Assembly (NCBI GenBank): GCA_946811695.1
Contig: OX328127.1
Location: forward strand, 43,503,396-43,567,395
Reading direction: 5' to 3'
Origin: Gonocerus acuteangulatus
Lineage: Eukaryota; Arthropoda; Insecta; Hemiptera; Coreidae
DNA length: 64,000 bases
The stretch's first letter is position 1. Each line of letters opens with the position of its first letter. A program made the position numbers and the translations under genes. Positions 34,572-45,429 of this stretch are shown piece by piece. The notes under the pieces are model-generated. The model had not been told where the DNA came from, made no database searches, and was given only the letters and a program-made list of their open reading frames with translations.

Positions 34572-35655
34572 CCCTTTTTAGCGGGGTTCCTCCCCCCTCC
34601 ATAGGGAGGAACCCCGTTTATAAGGTTGATCTCATGACGCAATCCGGAAGTGCCGACTAGATTATTTTACTCATCAGAACTCCTAGAGAACGAAAATAAC
34701 AGAGGTTCAAATTTGTATTTTTATATTTATTTATGTTTATATATATTTGTCTGTTCGCGCTGTAGGTCCTCCTTAACACCTTGATGGCGGGTGTCGAAGA
34801 GTCTTCGACACCTGATAGTGCTCCCTAAATTTAATCAGTGTTTGTCTCGCTACACTGAAAGAACTTCTTAATTTTTCGTAGTATAAAGGGGTTTTCTTCA
34901 AACCTGATCGGCCCGCCACTGGATTATTCAACGCACAACCGCCTTTTTCTTACAAATAGCTATTATTCTGTAACAAAAAAACACTTCAGCCAGGAGAAAC
35001 GACCTTAGGTCATACGGTTTAGCCACCAACGTGTTAAGATGGTTGTTCCACTAAATTTTTGCGCTGTAGCTCCTCTAAAAATGGACCCATTTTGATGAAA
35101 TTTGGTACAAAAATCATTCGGATAATTTGAAAGGTGAAGTTCGTTAAGCAGCAGAATCCGTCCACCAGAACATTTTTGGAGCGAAATTCGCGCGAAAAAC
35201 TCGAAACGCTGTTGTCATATGCTTACAAGTACTCATTTTATAGGTTTCTAAGCCTAGGAAAACGAATGAAAGCATTTTTAAGGCGATAGCTTTAACGGTT
35301 TTCAAGAAAAATAAAAAAAAAAATGTTGTCGAATAAAGTTTTTGGTTAGGGTACTTAGAATCATCGGATGAAGTTAAAATATTTTCTGCATGTTTGAAAT
35401 TCATGTAAACAAAGATATGCATATGTTTAAATTTTGGTAACGTTTGGAATTAAAGAAGGATTAAAATAAAATATTTTACTAATAGACATGTAAAGTTTTG
35501 GGATCTTCGTATATTTTCCTCGTATAATATCTCAAAAACTATTAGGAAATCGCGATAAGTGGAAGGTGACCATTCGAAAGCTCACTAAATTCACTACAAA
35601 ATGTTCTGAGGGAATTGTCGATGGAATAGTCACATATTGAGAAATAAATCCTTAA
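34572..35655 (+). repeat. R1 repeat copy c, interrupted by a piggyBac MITE
   Basis: The head hairpin (34578-34620), CAATCCGGAAGTGCCGACTAG and GAGGTTCAAATTTG are followed by an imperfect (TA)-rich stretch instead of a long array. The R1 body resumes after the MITE at 35040 with TTTGATGAAATTTGGTACAA and runs to about 35655. Confidence 0.75.
34777..35033 (+). mobile_element. piggyBac-type MITE with TTAA duplications
   Basis: TTAA at 34773-34776 and 35034-35037 flank an element starting CACCTTGATGGCGGGTGTCG and ending GCCACCAACGTG. The inverted ends agree over about 12 bp (CACCTTGATGGC against CACGTTGGTGGC). A subterminal palindrome GGTGTCGAAGAGTCTTCGAC lies near the left end. TTAA targeting and this TIR style are piggyBac traits. 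No transposase. Confidence 0.7.
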
Positions 35656-35659
35656 AACA

Positions 35660-37940
35660 TTGAAGTAGTTGTTATTATTATTACATTGAAGTAGTTTTAT
35701 TATTAGTTGTTATTATTGTTATCTGAGATCAGCCAGAGTATTAATAAATTATCGCACTAAGTTTTATAGAAAAATTTCGGAACTGTAGATCTTTAATGCT
35801 TAATCAAATAACAAAAGAAAATGTTATAACACAGTCTTCAACCATAAAACACACTATAAATAAATTCTAGTTCCCTGAATTTAAATTTCTTAGTTTAAGT
35901 TGTTTTTCTGTGTTGATTGCATCTATCCGCCACGTTGTACACCATAAACCACGGTCAGTAAGCAGAGGGTACATTGTCCTGAATGCACTTTGCTTAATCT
36001 CTCATTAAATCTATTTTTTTTTTTTTTTTTGTCTACGTGCATCGTCTGCTTAAACCATTTAAATTATCAAAGCTAATTAAAACTAATAAATTCTATGAAG
36101 TGGAGGCGGAGTACTATAAACTTAAACTAATTATGGAATAAAAACGCTACTGAATCAAAAGGGGTAACAAATTACCCCATTATTAAATAATTAGTAATCC
36201 ATTTAACGATTTAATTATTTCCGGAGAACATAAGAAAATGAATATATATGACAAATTTAAGGGTTCATGACACCGCAAAGGGTAATAAGAAAAAAAGTCC
36301 GACTCGCACGAACAGCGTCGCCATGCAATAAGTTTAAACAAGTTAAATGCACAAGTTAAATTTCACAAGTATTTGGCATCTCGTCAGGTTAAATTGATAG
36401 ATTGGTCTTCTGTACAATGTCTGGAAGTTATAGTTTTCTCTTGGCAAGTACCCTATAAAGTTGTTTTTTTTTTTCGTAGAGTATCGACTACTTGGCCATT
36501 ACCCCCGACAAAATTATTATTGCCATTTTGAGCTCCAGGTTCACCATTGAGCACATACTCAGATTACAGTTAAATTTGTTTTAGATATCATCTCATAGAT
36601 TAATTGCGTTAAAAAATAAAACATAAACCCACTTAAAAGAGCCGGAGTGCCAACAATAAATAAAGGGCCAACTGCATCATTTTAACGCGTTTTCATAAAA
36701 TTCTTATACGTAATGTCATTTGGAAAGCATGGAATAGAAACAGTTAATATTTTTTGGAAACTTATTATTTACTTTGTTGATGCCCCGCATCTATTGTGTT
36801 TTTTGTTTGAAAACTTAAAATACCTATTCCAATAACATCTTGCAAAAAGTCTGATTTTAGGCCCCCACAATCCGCAGAAACCTCTAGACTTCCCGCTAGG
36901 AAAAGTATATTAGAAACGACAAATAATACAAACACGTTACTCATTTACTTCCCTTTTTTGACTGAAACATTTATTTTTTTCTTCTTATAAAGCAAAGATA
37001 ATCTTCTGTCAAATGATTTAATTTAATAAATAAATTGTAGGCTTATTTAAACGTTTTATACCACCTGTTCAGAAATAAAAAAACACAATGATTTTTCGCA
37101 CTGATCTAGAAATGGACATAACCGCATTGTAGAGAGCCAATCAGCTGACATGCCTGCCCTTCACAAAGGTACTTTTAGTATTGGGTTAGCGGCGGCTGTT
37201 GGAAGATTTATCTCCATGAGCGTTCTTATATTTTCCGTTAGTGTTATTCGTTAAAATCTCTTAAAGAGGCAGCAGAAAGGTGTGAAACATGCATAGCAAG
37301 GAATAAACAATTTGGAGCCGAAGTAATTGTTTTATATTAGCAATATTCCGCCACATTTAATCGATTTTAACGACAAAGATCACAATATACATAAGAAAAA
37401 TATAATGTATAGATATTTGTATACTCATCCGGCAATTAAATCGTTCTTCATATAAATAAATTTATTTATTAATAACAATTTAAGAGAGAAGAAGGTCTAT
37501 TTATATATTCTAATATCAAACAAATACTTAACATAACAGACGTTGAGAATACACTTTATCGCACAATGTTCCTTTTTTCCGAGAAGCAAAAAGAGAATGA
37601 ATTCGATTTTATTCACATCTTTCAATGATATATTATTTTTTTTTAAATAATCTTATAAAGCAAAAGGTCAAAGAAAAAAAAAACAGATTATTTATATTAA
37701 GATTATATTACAATGTAATGCACAATAAAATGTTTATCTTTTTTCTTCATCCTATTTTGTTATCGAATCCTCAAGAAAGAAGTTTCTTCTGCATATGTTT
37801 TTCTTTACAAACTACTAACAATAGACGCACGCACACAACAGAAACCAGCATACAAGCTGAATGACTTGGCAGAGATGAGAAGAAGTAGAACTCACTAGAA
37901 TGAGAATTGGACACACGAGTACTTAATAATGACTAAAACA
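35660..37940. other. No gene recognised; minus-strand R2 piece at 36655-36880
   Basis: Mostly AT-rich. GTCCGACTCGCACGAACAGC at 36298 and ACGTAATGTCATTTGGAAAG with AGTCTGATTTTAGGCCCC at 36710-36870 are R2-related on the minus strand. No coding frame recognised. Confidence 0.45.
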
Positions 37941-37941
37941 G

Positions 37942-38154
37942 ATATCTTCGATACAAAAGCAAACTAACGAATATGAAAATCACCACTTTACAGAGTGGAA
38001 AAGCATTTATTCATAACTTTTTTTTGGACAGTCAAATATTCGGCAGATTTGATAGTTTTTGATAGTGGAATACTTTCCCTTTAATAGAGTGAAGCCAGAT
38101 TGAAGAAAGATGCATTTTTTCATATTCGTTAGTTTGCATTTGTATCGACGATAT
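37942..38154. mobile_element. Tc1/mariner-type MITE, copy 1
   Basis: TIRs begin TCTTCGATACAAAAGCAAAC and are inverted at the right end (GTTTGCATTTGTATCGACGA), each next to a TA that can be the target duplication. The interior (AGTGGAAAAGCATTTATTCA, GGACAGTCAAATATTCGGCA) is shared with copy 2. Confidence 0.6.
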
Positions 38155-38705
38155 AGTCCAGTAAGAAAAGTTCTAAAGAGGCCGTTTCCAGGGGGAAAAT
38201 GTAGAAGTGTTTTTTGCAACGGTTCTTTAAGTTTTTTGGGGCACTGAATCTGAACTTAAAGTTTCGCCCGTCATCCGAGTGCGGCTTATGGTCGAAAATC
38301 GTCTTTTTTCAGTTTTTTGCATGTTTATCGGAAACTTTTTTCCACAAAAACATTATTTACAAAACTAAAGAAGACAAACTGTTCTACAAAATGCACAATT
38401 CATCTTTGAAGTTTCCACCATTAAAGAACGGGCGCTACAGCATTGTAAAAAAATGTAATTTTTTTCGTTCCCGGAGAACATGTTGAAAAGTCGCATTTAT
38501 AAGTTCGGTTGTTCCAACAACGACACTTTTTTTAGGTTAAAACTCATAATTCATCTAATGTCTACCACACCTAGGTCACGGTCACGTTTAATGATTTACC
38601 AATGATCAGTGAGAGGCCGCTCTGGATTGAGCCACTGTACTAACCACTGTAGTATTGCCTGCGGTATGGGGGTAGTAAGGCTGAAGAAAGTAGACTGTGA
38701 TTTGA
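38155..38705 (+). repeat. Left arm of a ~550-bp inverted repeat pair
   Basis: Blocks AGTCCAGTAAG, GCAACGGTTCTTTAAGTTTT, CCGAGTGCGGCTTATGGTCG, CACACCTAGGTCACGG, TTGAGCCACTGTACTAAC and AAGGCTGAAGAA recur in inverted order in 40093-40645. Arm divergence is substantial, so this is an old transposon or two opposed copies of one. No transposase frame was recognised in the arms. Confidence 0.6.
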
Positions 38706-38712
38706 ACAATCA

Positions 38713-38969
38713 TATCGTCGCTACAAATGCAAAGTATCAAATGTGAAAATTACCACTTTTAAGAGTGGAAAAGCATTTATTCATAACTTTGTTTTTGGAC
38801 AGTCAAATATTCGGCAGATTTGACCTTTTGATAGTGGAATACTTTCCCTTTAATAGAGTTATCTATGATTTAAGAATTTGCCGTACATAATTCCAGCAGA
38901 AATTAGTAAAGATTGACAATGAACGATGCATTTTTTTACATTCTTTACTTTGCATTTGTATAGACGATA
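38713..38969. mobile_element. Tc1/mariner-type MITE, copy 2
   Basis: TIRs TATCGTCGCTACAAATGCAA at the left and TTGCATTTGTATAGACGATA at the right, with TA at both borders. It shares the interior of copy 1 at 37942 plus about 50 bp of extra sequence. Confidence 0.65.
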
Positions 38970-38989
38970 TATTGTTTTGGCAATTATGC

Positions 38990-39652
38990 TGTAAATGCTA
39001 AACATTTAACTAAACTGTAAGTACACATCGAACTAAAATTTAACTACTAATGGGTGCCACAGCATTCTGAAAAAAACGTAATTTTTTTTTTTTTTTTTTT
39101 GCTCTACGGAGAACAAGTTCAAAAATCGCATTTATAAATTCGGTAACGGCTATGATACGTAGGTCATTTGTAATGGATTAGCAAACACCATTCAAGTACT
39201 TATTCAACAGATTACCTTGCTATGGGCAACTCGTTTTACATATAACTTCTTAAATTTTTTATGAATATTCTGATGGCTATTCCGGATCTCAGCAAGCTAC
39301 GAAACATTGGAGCGCTTGAAGAGATCCAAGATGCATTCTTTTGAGATCAGATTCACCGAGACAATGGTGCCTCAGTTAGCCTGGAGAAATTTCTGTCTAG
39401 CCCTAAAAACAAGAGCAGGTTCATGGCAATGTTGATCCAAGTGTTAAACGCAGTAAAGATACAAATCAGGCAAGCAGAAGAAGATGCAGATACCCTCATA
39501 GTTCAAACAGCTACTAGTTGTGAACTTTTCCGGGGAGCAAAAAAATTACGTTTTCCCAGAATGTTGTAGCGCCCATTAGTAGTTAAATTTTAAATGAATT
39601 TTTAGTTACAGTTTAGTTAAATGTTTAGTATTTACAGCATAATTTCAAGAAG
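38990..39652. mobile_element. TIR element enclosing a nuclease-like coding fragment
   Basis: Left arm AATTATGCTGTAAATGCTAA, CATTTAACTAAACTGTAA, TTAACTACTAATGGGTGCC (38990-39115) is inverted at 39527-39652. The interior holds the coding-like fragment at 39256-39540. A target duplication is not evident. The inner part of each arm resembles a module of the outer arms at 38445-38515, so the two repeats are related. Confidence 0.55.
39256..39540 (+). pseudogene. DADTLIV-type (PIN/FEN-like) protein fragment
   Basis: The frame from 39256 begins MNILMAIPDLSKLRNIGALE and continues EIQDAFF, a stop, then SLEKFLSSPKNKSRFMAMLI, QVLNAVKIQIRQAEEDADTL and IVQTATS. The pattern NKxRFxxxL...L...xIxxxQAxxDADTLIVxTA matches a recurrent, poorly characterised protein type in invertebrate genomes that I associate with PIN/FEN-like nuclease folds. 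That link is from memory and uncertain. The acidic DAD would be the metal-binding part. One stop and no long frame: a dead fragment. Confidence 0.4.
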
Positions 39653-39674
39653 CAAGATCAATACATGATTGTTA

Positions 39675-40089
39675 GGGTGGGTTTACACTTGCTAGTTATT
39701 GCAGGAAATTTATATCAGACAGAAATTGCGACTAGTGTAAACCATGAGCAATTTATGTCTGAGATATATATTTATATCACGAACTATAAGTGTCGACACT
39801 TCTATACCACCAGGTGTAAACACAGATTTTTACGAGAAGAATTTAATTTCAGAGATAAATATCTTGGCTACTAGCTGTATTGTCGACAATTCTATTCCAA
39901 CAGATGTAAACACTGATTATTTGTGCTTTTGGTGAATTTATCGCAAATTAGAACAAATCCAGAACTGTCCTATACATATCCATGACATAAATGTCTAGCT
40001 ATTTCTGTCAGTATGTAAACCTTCAAGAGAATATCTATCCGACACCTGACATATATTTCCTGCGAGAAGTGTCAGATGTAAACGCACCC
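39675..40089. mobile_element. PIF/Harbinger-type MITE
   Basis: Flanked by TTA (39672-39674 and 40090-40092). Ends GGGTGGGTTTACA and TGTAAACGCACCC are inverted repeats, with subterminal similarity over about 50 bp (GCAGGAAATTTATATCAG against its counterpart). A 3-bp TTA duplication and GGG-starting TIRs fit PIF/Harbinger. No transposase. Confidence 0.7.
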
Positions 40090-40092
40090 TTA

Positions 40093-40645
40093 ATATCGCA
40101 GTTTACTTCTTCAGCCTTAATTCCCCTATAGCGCTGGCAAGACTAAAGTTGTTAGTACAGTGGCTCAATTCAAAGTGTTCGCTCACCAATGATTGGTTCT
40201 TCATTACAAGTGACCTAGGTGTTGCAGAATTTACATGAATTATGATGAATTAAGCTCAAAAAAATGTTGTTGGCGCAACCGAACTAATAAATGTGACTTC
40301 AACTGTTCCTCTAGGCAGCGACAAAATGACGTTTTTCCAAAACACTTCATATGAATTATACATTTTCTAGAACAGTTTGTATTCTTCTGTTTTGTAAAGA
40401 ATGCTTTTATGGGGGAAAACACGTAGTTTCCTATGTAGAAGCAAAAACCGAAATGGTCCACAATTTTGGATTTTTTTTTGCAATTTTCAACCATAAGCCA
40501 CACTCGGATCAGGGAGGAATATCTTAAATTCGGATTCAGCACGCCCAAAAACTTAATGAACCGTTGCAAAAAAAAAAGTCTATATTATTTTTCTCCAGAA
40601 AAACATTTCCTTACTGGACTAAAATGCCAAGATGCAAAACATGTA
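40093..40645 (-). repeat. Right arm of the ~550-bp inverted repeat pair
   Basis: Inverted counterpart of 38155-38705; see that entry for the shared blocks. Short open frames on both strands here arise from the arm and match nothing. Confidence 0.6.
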
Positions 40646-41745
40646 ACACTGAATTAACATGTATAGTATGAATATATTCATAGTAAAATACACATATGTG
40701 TATTACTAACAGGCTCCCACCACCGTCAAAATCTAGACACCCCAAGACGTGTACAAATTAATTACTGAGAACAGTCAATATATTTCACCAATTCTTATAC
40801 ATCTTAAAGCTATCAACATCTACAACAAAATATAGCACCCTTCCTCCTTTTAGCTAACTACTTCTGTTACTGGTTATTAATCATAATTACTAATAAAACG
40901 TCGTTATATCCAAAAACGTACAAAAACATAGGCAATGCTAACGCTTAGGCAACGGATTATTTAAATGACGATAATAATATAATGTACAACTGGATTAAAA
41001 TAGAGAAAAGTCGACAACAGTTGTTTGTTTACAAAATAGGTAATCCTCCTGTTTACCATCCTAAAGAAAAGTTGTTACTAATAGAAGGATTAACAATTGT
41101 TTTGTTTATGGACTGTATTTTCTACTTTGTTTGATTTTCCCAATATTAAATATATTGGCTAATTTAATTCAAATTAACAGATATCGAATAAATTATAAAT
41201 ATCCCTATTTATTTTTACTTGGTGCAATTGAAGAATTCTATAATTTTTCTCTAAAGGAGAGGTATATTTTTTTTTTAAGATAGATAGTAATGTTTAATAG
41301 CCGGAGCGAATCAGTGTATACAGTTCTGTCCTTGAACCAACTATAGTAAGTATAAAGAAGTGCCGGAAAATTGCTCACCTAACATAGAGAACTGTTCAAA
41401 CGTTTATCAAAATAATTATCTTTCGTTTCTTTTAGACCCAAGGCGTTACCTTTCAATTATTTTATTTTTTATTTTTTAATGTCAGAAGTTATAAAAATCT
41501 AAGTCAAATGGTGAGCGCAATGGATAATTCTGCGACTGCTAACATGTTTTGGAAATACGGTAGATATTTTTGTATTTATTTTGGTACTAGCTGTTACCCG
41601 GCGTTCTATGCTACACCTACTTTCTGTATCTAGAAAAGCAAAAATAAATTAGAAACCAAATAAGTAATATTAAAATCTAATAACGCAACTGTATGGGTTT
41701 ACAGTTCCGAACCCGTGACCTCCGATCTGTGAGGCCTAGACAATT
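40646..41745. other. No gene recognised
   Basis: AT-rich. ACTAGCTGTTACCCGGCGTT at about 41586 is a phrase I know from dispersed arthropod repeats; it leads into the tandem pair at 41750. Confidence 0.4.
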
Positions 41746-41749
41746 TTAA

Positions 41750-41995
41750 CTTAGCCAATGACATTCCCTGGATTAAGATCTGCCTGTGTGCCAAGTTTGG
41801 CCAAAATCGATCGAACAGTGTGGATTGGTATAAGGAACAAACATACAGACAGACAGCTGGTAAACGTTTTTTTACTTAGCCTACGATACTCCTTGGATCA
41901 AGATCTACCTGTGTCCCAAGTTTGGTCAAAATCGGACAAACGGTGTGGATGTGTATAAGGAACAAACACACTAACAGATAAACAGACAGACACGT
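41750..41995 (+). repeat. Two-unit tandem repeat, about 120 bp each
   Basis: ACTTAGCC(A/T)A(T/C)GA..TTCC..GGAT, AAGATCT(G/A)CCTGTGTGCCAA, TTTGG(C/T)CAAAATCG and TATAAGGAACAAACA occur twice in the same order, ending ACAGACAGAC. This is the layout of a dispersed non-autonomous repeat common in arthropods; its class is unsettled. Confidence 0.6.
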
Positions 41996-42025
41996 GATTT
42001 ATTTATTTATATTTATATATTTATA

Positions 42026-42027
<2 letters not shown>

Positions 42028-42097
<70 letters not shown>
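42028..42097. repeat. (TA)n microsatellite
   Basis: Long (TA)n run preceded by (ATTT)n, following the tandem repeat at 41750. Confidence 0.9.
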
Positions 42098-42099
<2 letters not shown>

Positions 42100-42507
42100 A
42101 GATATGCATGCTGAATTAACCGTAACAGAATGCCGCCAAAGTCAAAATCTAGACTTACCAGATGACATGTAGGAATTACTGACTTAGCAATCGATATATT
42201 TCAACAATTCTTACAAATATTAATATAGGTTTCGGGAATACGGCTGATATTTTTATATTTATTTATTCATTTTTGGATATTATGTTCAGTCACCCATACC
42301 GTGGACTCCGACACTACTTTAAAGCTCCTGTTCCAATCCTTCTTCAAAAGGGCTGGACTTCTTCTGTGAAGAAATCTTCTTCCCCAAGGTGGGCACTAGT
42401 ATGAAACCCGGGATTTTAGACTTCAGACCTTGAGAGCAAATGTACAAAAGAATAAGTTTATAGATTGAGCGCAAAACCTTCAATAATTCAATGCATAGCA
42501 ACATTTG

Positions 42508-42524
42508 TTTTAATATAACACGCC

Positions 42525-42560
<36 letters not shown>
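42508..42560 (+). repeat. A-tail of a SINE immediately upstream of SINE copy 3
   Basis: ACACGCCGT followed by about 31 A residues matches the end of the 5S-SINE family (GCGCCGTTAAAA). The head is not recognisable, so this may be a 5'-truncated copy in tandem with the next one. Confidence 0.45.
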
Positions 42561-42561
<1 letters not shown>

Positions 42562-42570
42562 TAGCTAATG

Positions 42571-42765
42571 GCCAACGTCCAAGCTAATAGCCACGTTGAA
42601 ATTACCGGTTCCCGTAGATCACCGAAGTTAAGCAACGTCGGGCGTGGTCAGTACCTGAATGGGTGACCGACCACGTGATGTTGGCATTATAAAAGGGTGG
42701 CAACCTGTAGATAGCCCCGCGCTAATAGCAAAGTAGTTGATGCGCCGTTAAAAAAGAAAAAATAA
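42571..42765 (+). repeat. 5S rRNA-derived SINE, copy 3 (best preserved)
   Basis: GCCAACG... ATCACCGAAGTTAAGCAACG, TCGGGCGTGGTCAGTACCTG, AATGGGTGACCGACCACGTG, ATGTTGGC is a 5S rRNA head with the internal promoter intact. About 10 bases of the 5S 3' domain are missing. The unrelated tail AAAAGGGTGGCAACCTGTAG, GCGCTAATAGC, GATGCGCCGTT ends in A-rich sequence. It is closest to a SINE3-type element. Confidence 0.85.
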
Positions 42766-42779
42766 AATAAATAAATATA

Positions 42780-43150
42780 TAGCTAATGCACCAATAGCTA
42801 CTCTAAGTAGAATAACAAAAATCCCAGCATTCTATCTAGGAGCGGGCGACACGTACATTTGTATGCTTTGCCAAAATATAGGTTCTCCAGAATTTTAATG
42901 TCTTAAGAAAACGTTCCATATAGATGTTTTCGTTCGCTAAACATTTACACAGCGCGCCGTATTTACACTTTTAATAAAGCTAAGGACATTTACACTATTT
43001 ATTTGAAAAAATAGCTGCTTTGTACTTTTCTGTCGATTTTTTTCATAAATAAATATATTATTTTAATAAAATTATAATATGATGTTATTTATATTAATTA
43101 TGAAAATATATTCTTTAATTTTTACTATATTTTAATTAATCTACAATTCT
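42780..43150. other. No gene recognised
   Basis: AT-rich sequence leading to a possible splice acceptor at 43160. Confidence 0.4.
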
Positions 43151-43161
43151 ATTCTTCCAGG

Positions 43162-43362
43162 AGTAAAGACAACACAGATAATACAGCGTGGGACAGCAGT
43201 ATTCCAGCAACGGTCGTTCTACCGGCTTCTTTGGAATGCCAGGTTTTTCATCTACTTAAGTGTAGACATCTACCAGCACTAAACCGTACTTGCATAAGTG
43301 ACTTCAATAAATTAAATTATAAAAGGATTTTTATATATAAACAGAGAAAGAGACAGTGAAAC
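43162..43362 (+). other. Possible coding exon
   Basis: A polypyrimidine-like stretch and TTCTTCCAG precede an abruptly GC-richer block. One frame reads SKDNTDNTAWDSSIPATVVL and stays open to about 43361 (QRKRQ, stop). Alternatively the exon could end at GAATGCCAG/GTTTTT. No family is recognised, so this may be a terminal exon, a transposon fragment or chance. Confidence 0.2.
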
Positions 43363-44019
43363 GTTTTTAAATAACAGTTTAACAATCAAATTGGTAAACG
43401 AATACCATATTTCTCTTATTTTGTCAAATTCCGCCAAAACGGATAAACCAAGCATTTATACATTCTATATGAACTATATATTTTTCTTTAAAGCACCTGG
43501 ATATCTGGAATTTGTTCTTTTTGGTAAAGATTTGAAGTAATTTGTCATGAATTCATACGAGCAATAATAACATTATTGAAAACTGTAATATAGAAATATA
43601 GAATTTGCGTACTTATTTAAAAAAATAATGTTACGTTTATAACTAATAAGTTACAATAGGGTTCTCAGAAAAAGAAAGTTGGTTTAAATTTGTTTTTTTT
43701 CTTTTAGATTATAATAGTTATAGCTGAAATGTTTGTATAAGAAAAAGAGAAAATAAAATAGTTGCTTGAATAAATGTTGTATTGAATAATTATAATTTTT
43801 GCCAATGCGTTGTGGTTCTTTTCTTGATTAATCATCACTATGAGGCAGATTAATTATGATTTAGTTATTCAGTAATAACTAGAAGAAGGGGATCCCTGAA
43901 AAACATACCAATAGTCAATTCTTCAATGACAGCTGATCTGTAGATTCAGTACACACTTGACAGAGCACTGATAACACTTATCACTGAAGAACGTAGCACA
44001 ATCAGCCGAAAGAGTAATG

Positions 44020-44300
44020 CCAGCAGATTTACGCGGGATAACACGTGCTTCCGCTGGCGGAGGGAGCGACGCGAGCACGAAGGGTTTAGTTTGCTGACTG
44101 GTGCAGGGCGACGGAAAGAGAGCGCCTGGTGGCCGGCTCGAGAACTAGCGGTTTCTGTTTGTAAACAACACCAACAACAAACCCGTCGGGAATATCACGG
44201 CTGTGATGTCAAGGTCGGAGCAGTCCGCAGACCGGAATGGCCAGGGCTAATGTAATCCCGGAACCGGCGTGACGTAAGCGTAGCATCCGCATGCAGGAAA
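44020..44300. promoter_or_regulatory. CpG-rich island-like block with a CRE half-site
   Basis: About 280 bp rich in CpG (GGAGGGAGCGACGCGAGCAC, CGGCTCGAGAACTAGCGG) inside very AT-rich surroundings, with GCGTGACGTAAGCG (CRE-like TGACGTAA) near 44267. No open frame or repeat match explains it. This composition is typical of unmethylated promoters or first exons, but no gene is identified on either side. Confidence 0.4.
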
Positions 44301-44810
44301 AAACATACTCTCATCTTATTCTGTAAGGAAACATTTCTTCAGTGGATTACAGTCGAGGGCGCATCCTTTCACTCTGAGGAATTTTTTTGGTTCAATGTGT
44401 GCAGGCATTTTTTAATGTAAAAAAATGAAACTCTTGTTGAAGCGCATTCCCCCCCCCCCTTCCTCTGTTTGCCAATCAACCCATGTTACAATCTGTCGAA
44501 GCATTTACACGTTTCAAAAACTATAGGTCACAAAAATAAATGGTGGTTCAGATTTGGCCTAAATCGATTTTAAACGGCTGAATCTAATGACTTAACATCA
44601 CCTTCAGCTATGACTCAGCCCTTATTGCAGACGGTTTCTTTCTACATATCTTCTGTAAGTCAGTATTTTTATCCTCTGAAGAGTTGACTACAGAACGCGA
44701 AACTAGCAAAGTAATAAAGATGTGTCAAATTAAATATGGTTTTTGTCTAATGACCACAAAATTATTGATAATTATAAATTCGTTCACAAGTATATATATA
44801 CACTCACACA

Positions 44811-44822
44811 TATGTATATATA

Positions 44823-44868
<46 letters not shown>

Positions 44869-44884
44869 TATATTTATATACGTA
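44811..44884. repeat. (TA)n microsatellite
   Basis: Imperfect (TA)n with TATGCATA and TAGATA interruptions. Confidence 0.85.
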
Positions 44885-45052
44885 TATAGAGGTGAGGTTA
44901 GATCAGTAGTAGATAACTGGACTAATATTCTGGAGGAACTGAATTCAAATCTCGAGTGCACTAATGATTTTATGATGTAGTGTCTTCGTTCGTGGGTTGG
45001 GTTCGGCCTCCCTCACCGTCCTAGTACTAACCACACTAATCTCTCCCTAGTG
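44885..45052 (+). repeat. SINE-like repeat
   Basis: GAGGTTAGATCAGTAGTAGA and, 30 bases on, GAATTCAAATCTCGAG resemble degenerate A and B boxes. The downstream GGTTCGGCCTCCCTCACCGT part recurs at 33700. A tRNA origin is likely but the parent is unclear. Confidence 0.4.
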
Positions 45053-45105
45053 CATGGGCGTATATACGGGGGGGGGGCTGAGGGGGCTGCAGCCCTGATC
45101 GCTAA
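45053..45105 (-). mobile_element. GGGCGTATATA MITE fragment
   Basis: CATGGGCGTATATACGGGGG then GGGGCTGAGGGGGCTGCAGC is the right end of the MITE at 2711, read in the opposite orientation. The rest is missing. Confidence 0.65.
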
Positions 45106-45119
45106 AAAAATGTGATTTC

Positions 45120-45380
45120 AGTTTACATTTTTCACAAAAGATTTAGACAAACCATTAACTGTTCCTAGTCTAAGCTTTCTAAATTGCAATAGAGGTAAGA
45201 AAGGAAACGCGCTAAGATGACAAGGTTCCTGCGAGTTGGACTTTTAGCGCTGTTCCTCCCTCCCTCCATAGAGAGGAAACCGGCTTATGAGGTTGACCTC
45301 ATGACACAATCCGGAAGTGCCGACTAGAAAATTTCATGCTTCACATCTCATAGATCAATAATATAACGATGGTTCAAATT

Positions 45381-45429
<49 letters not shown>

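Noticed and set aside
42571..42765. Functional 5S rRNA gene
   Set aside because: The 5S 3' domain has a deletion, there is no clean T-run terminator, and the same non-5S tail follows all copies. It is a SINE.
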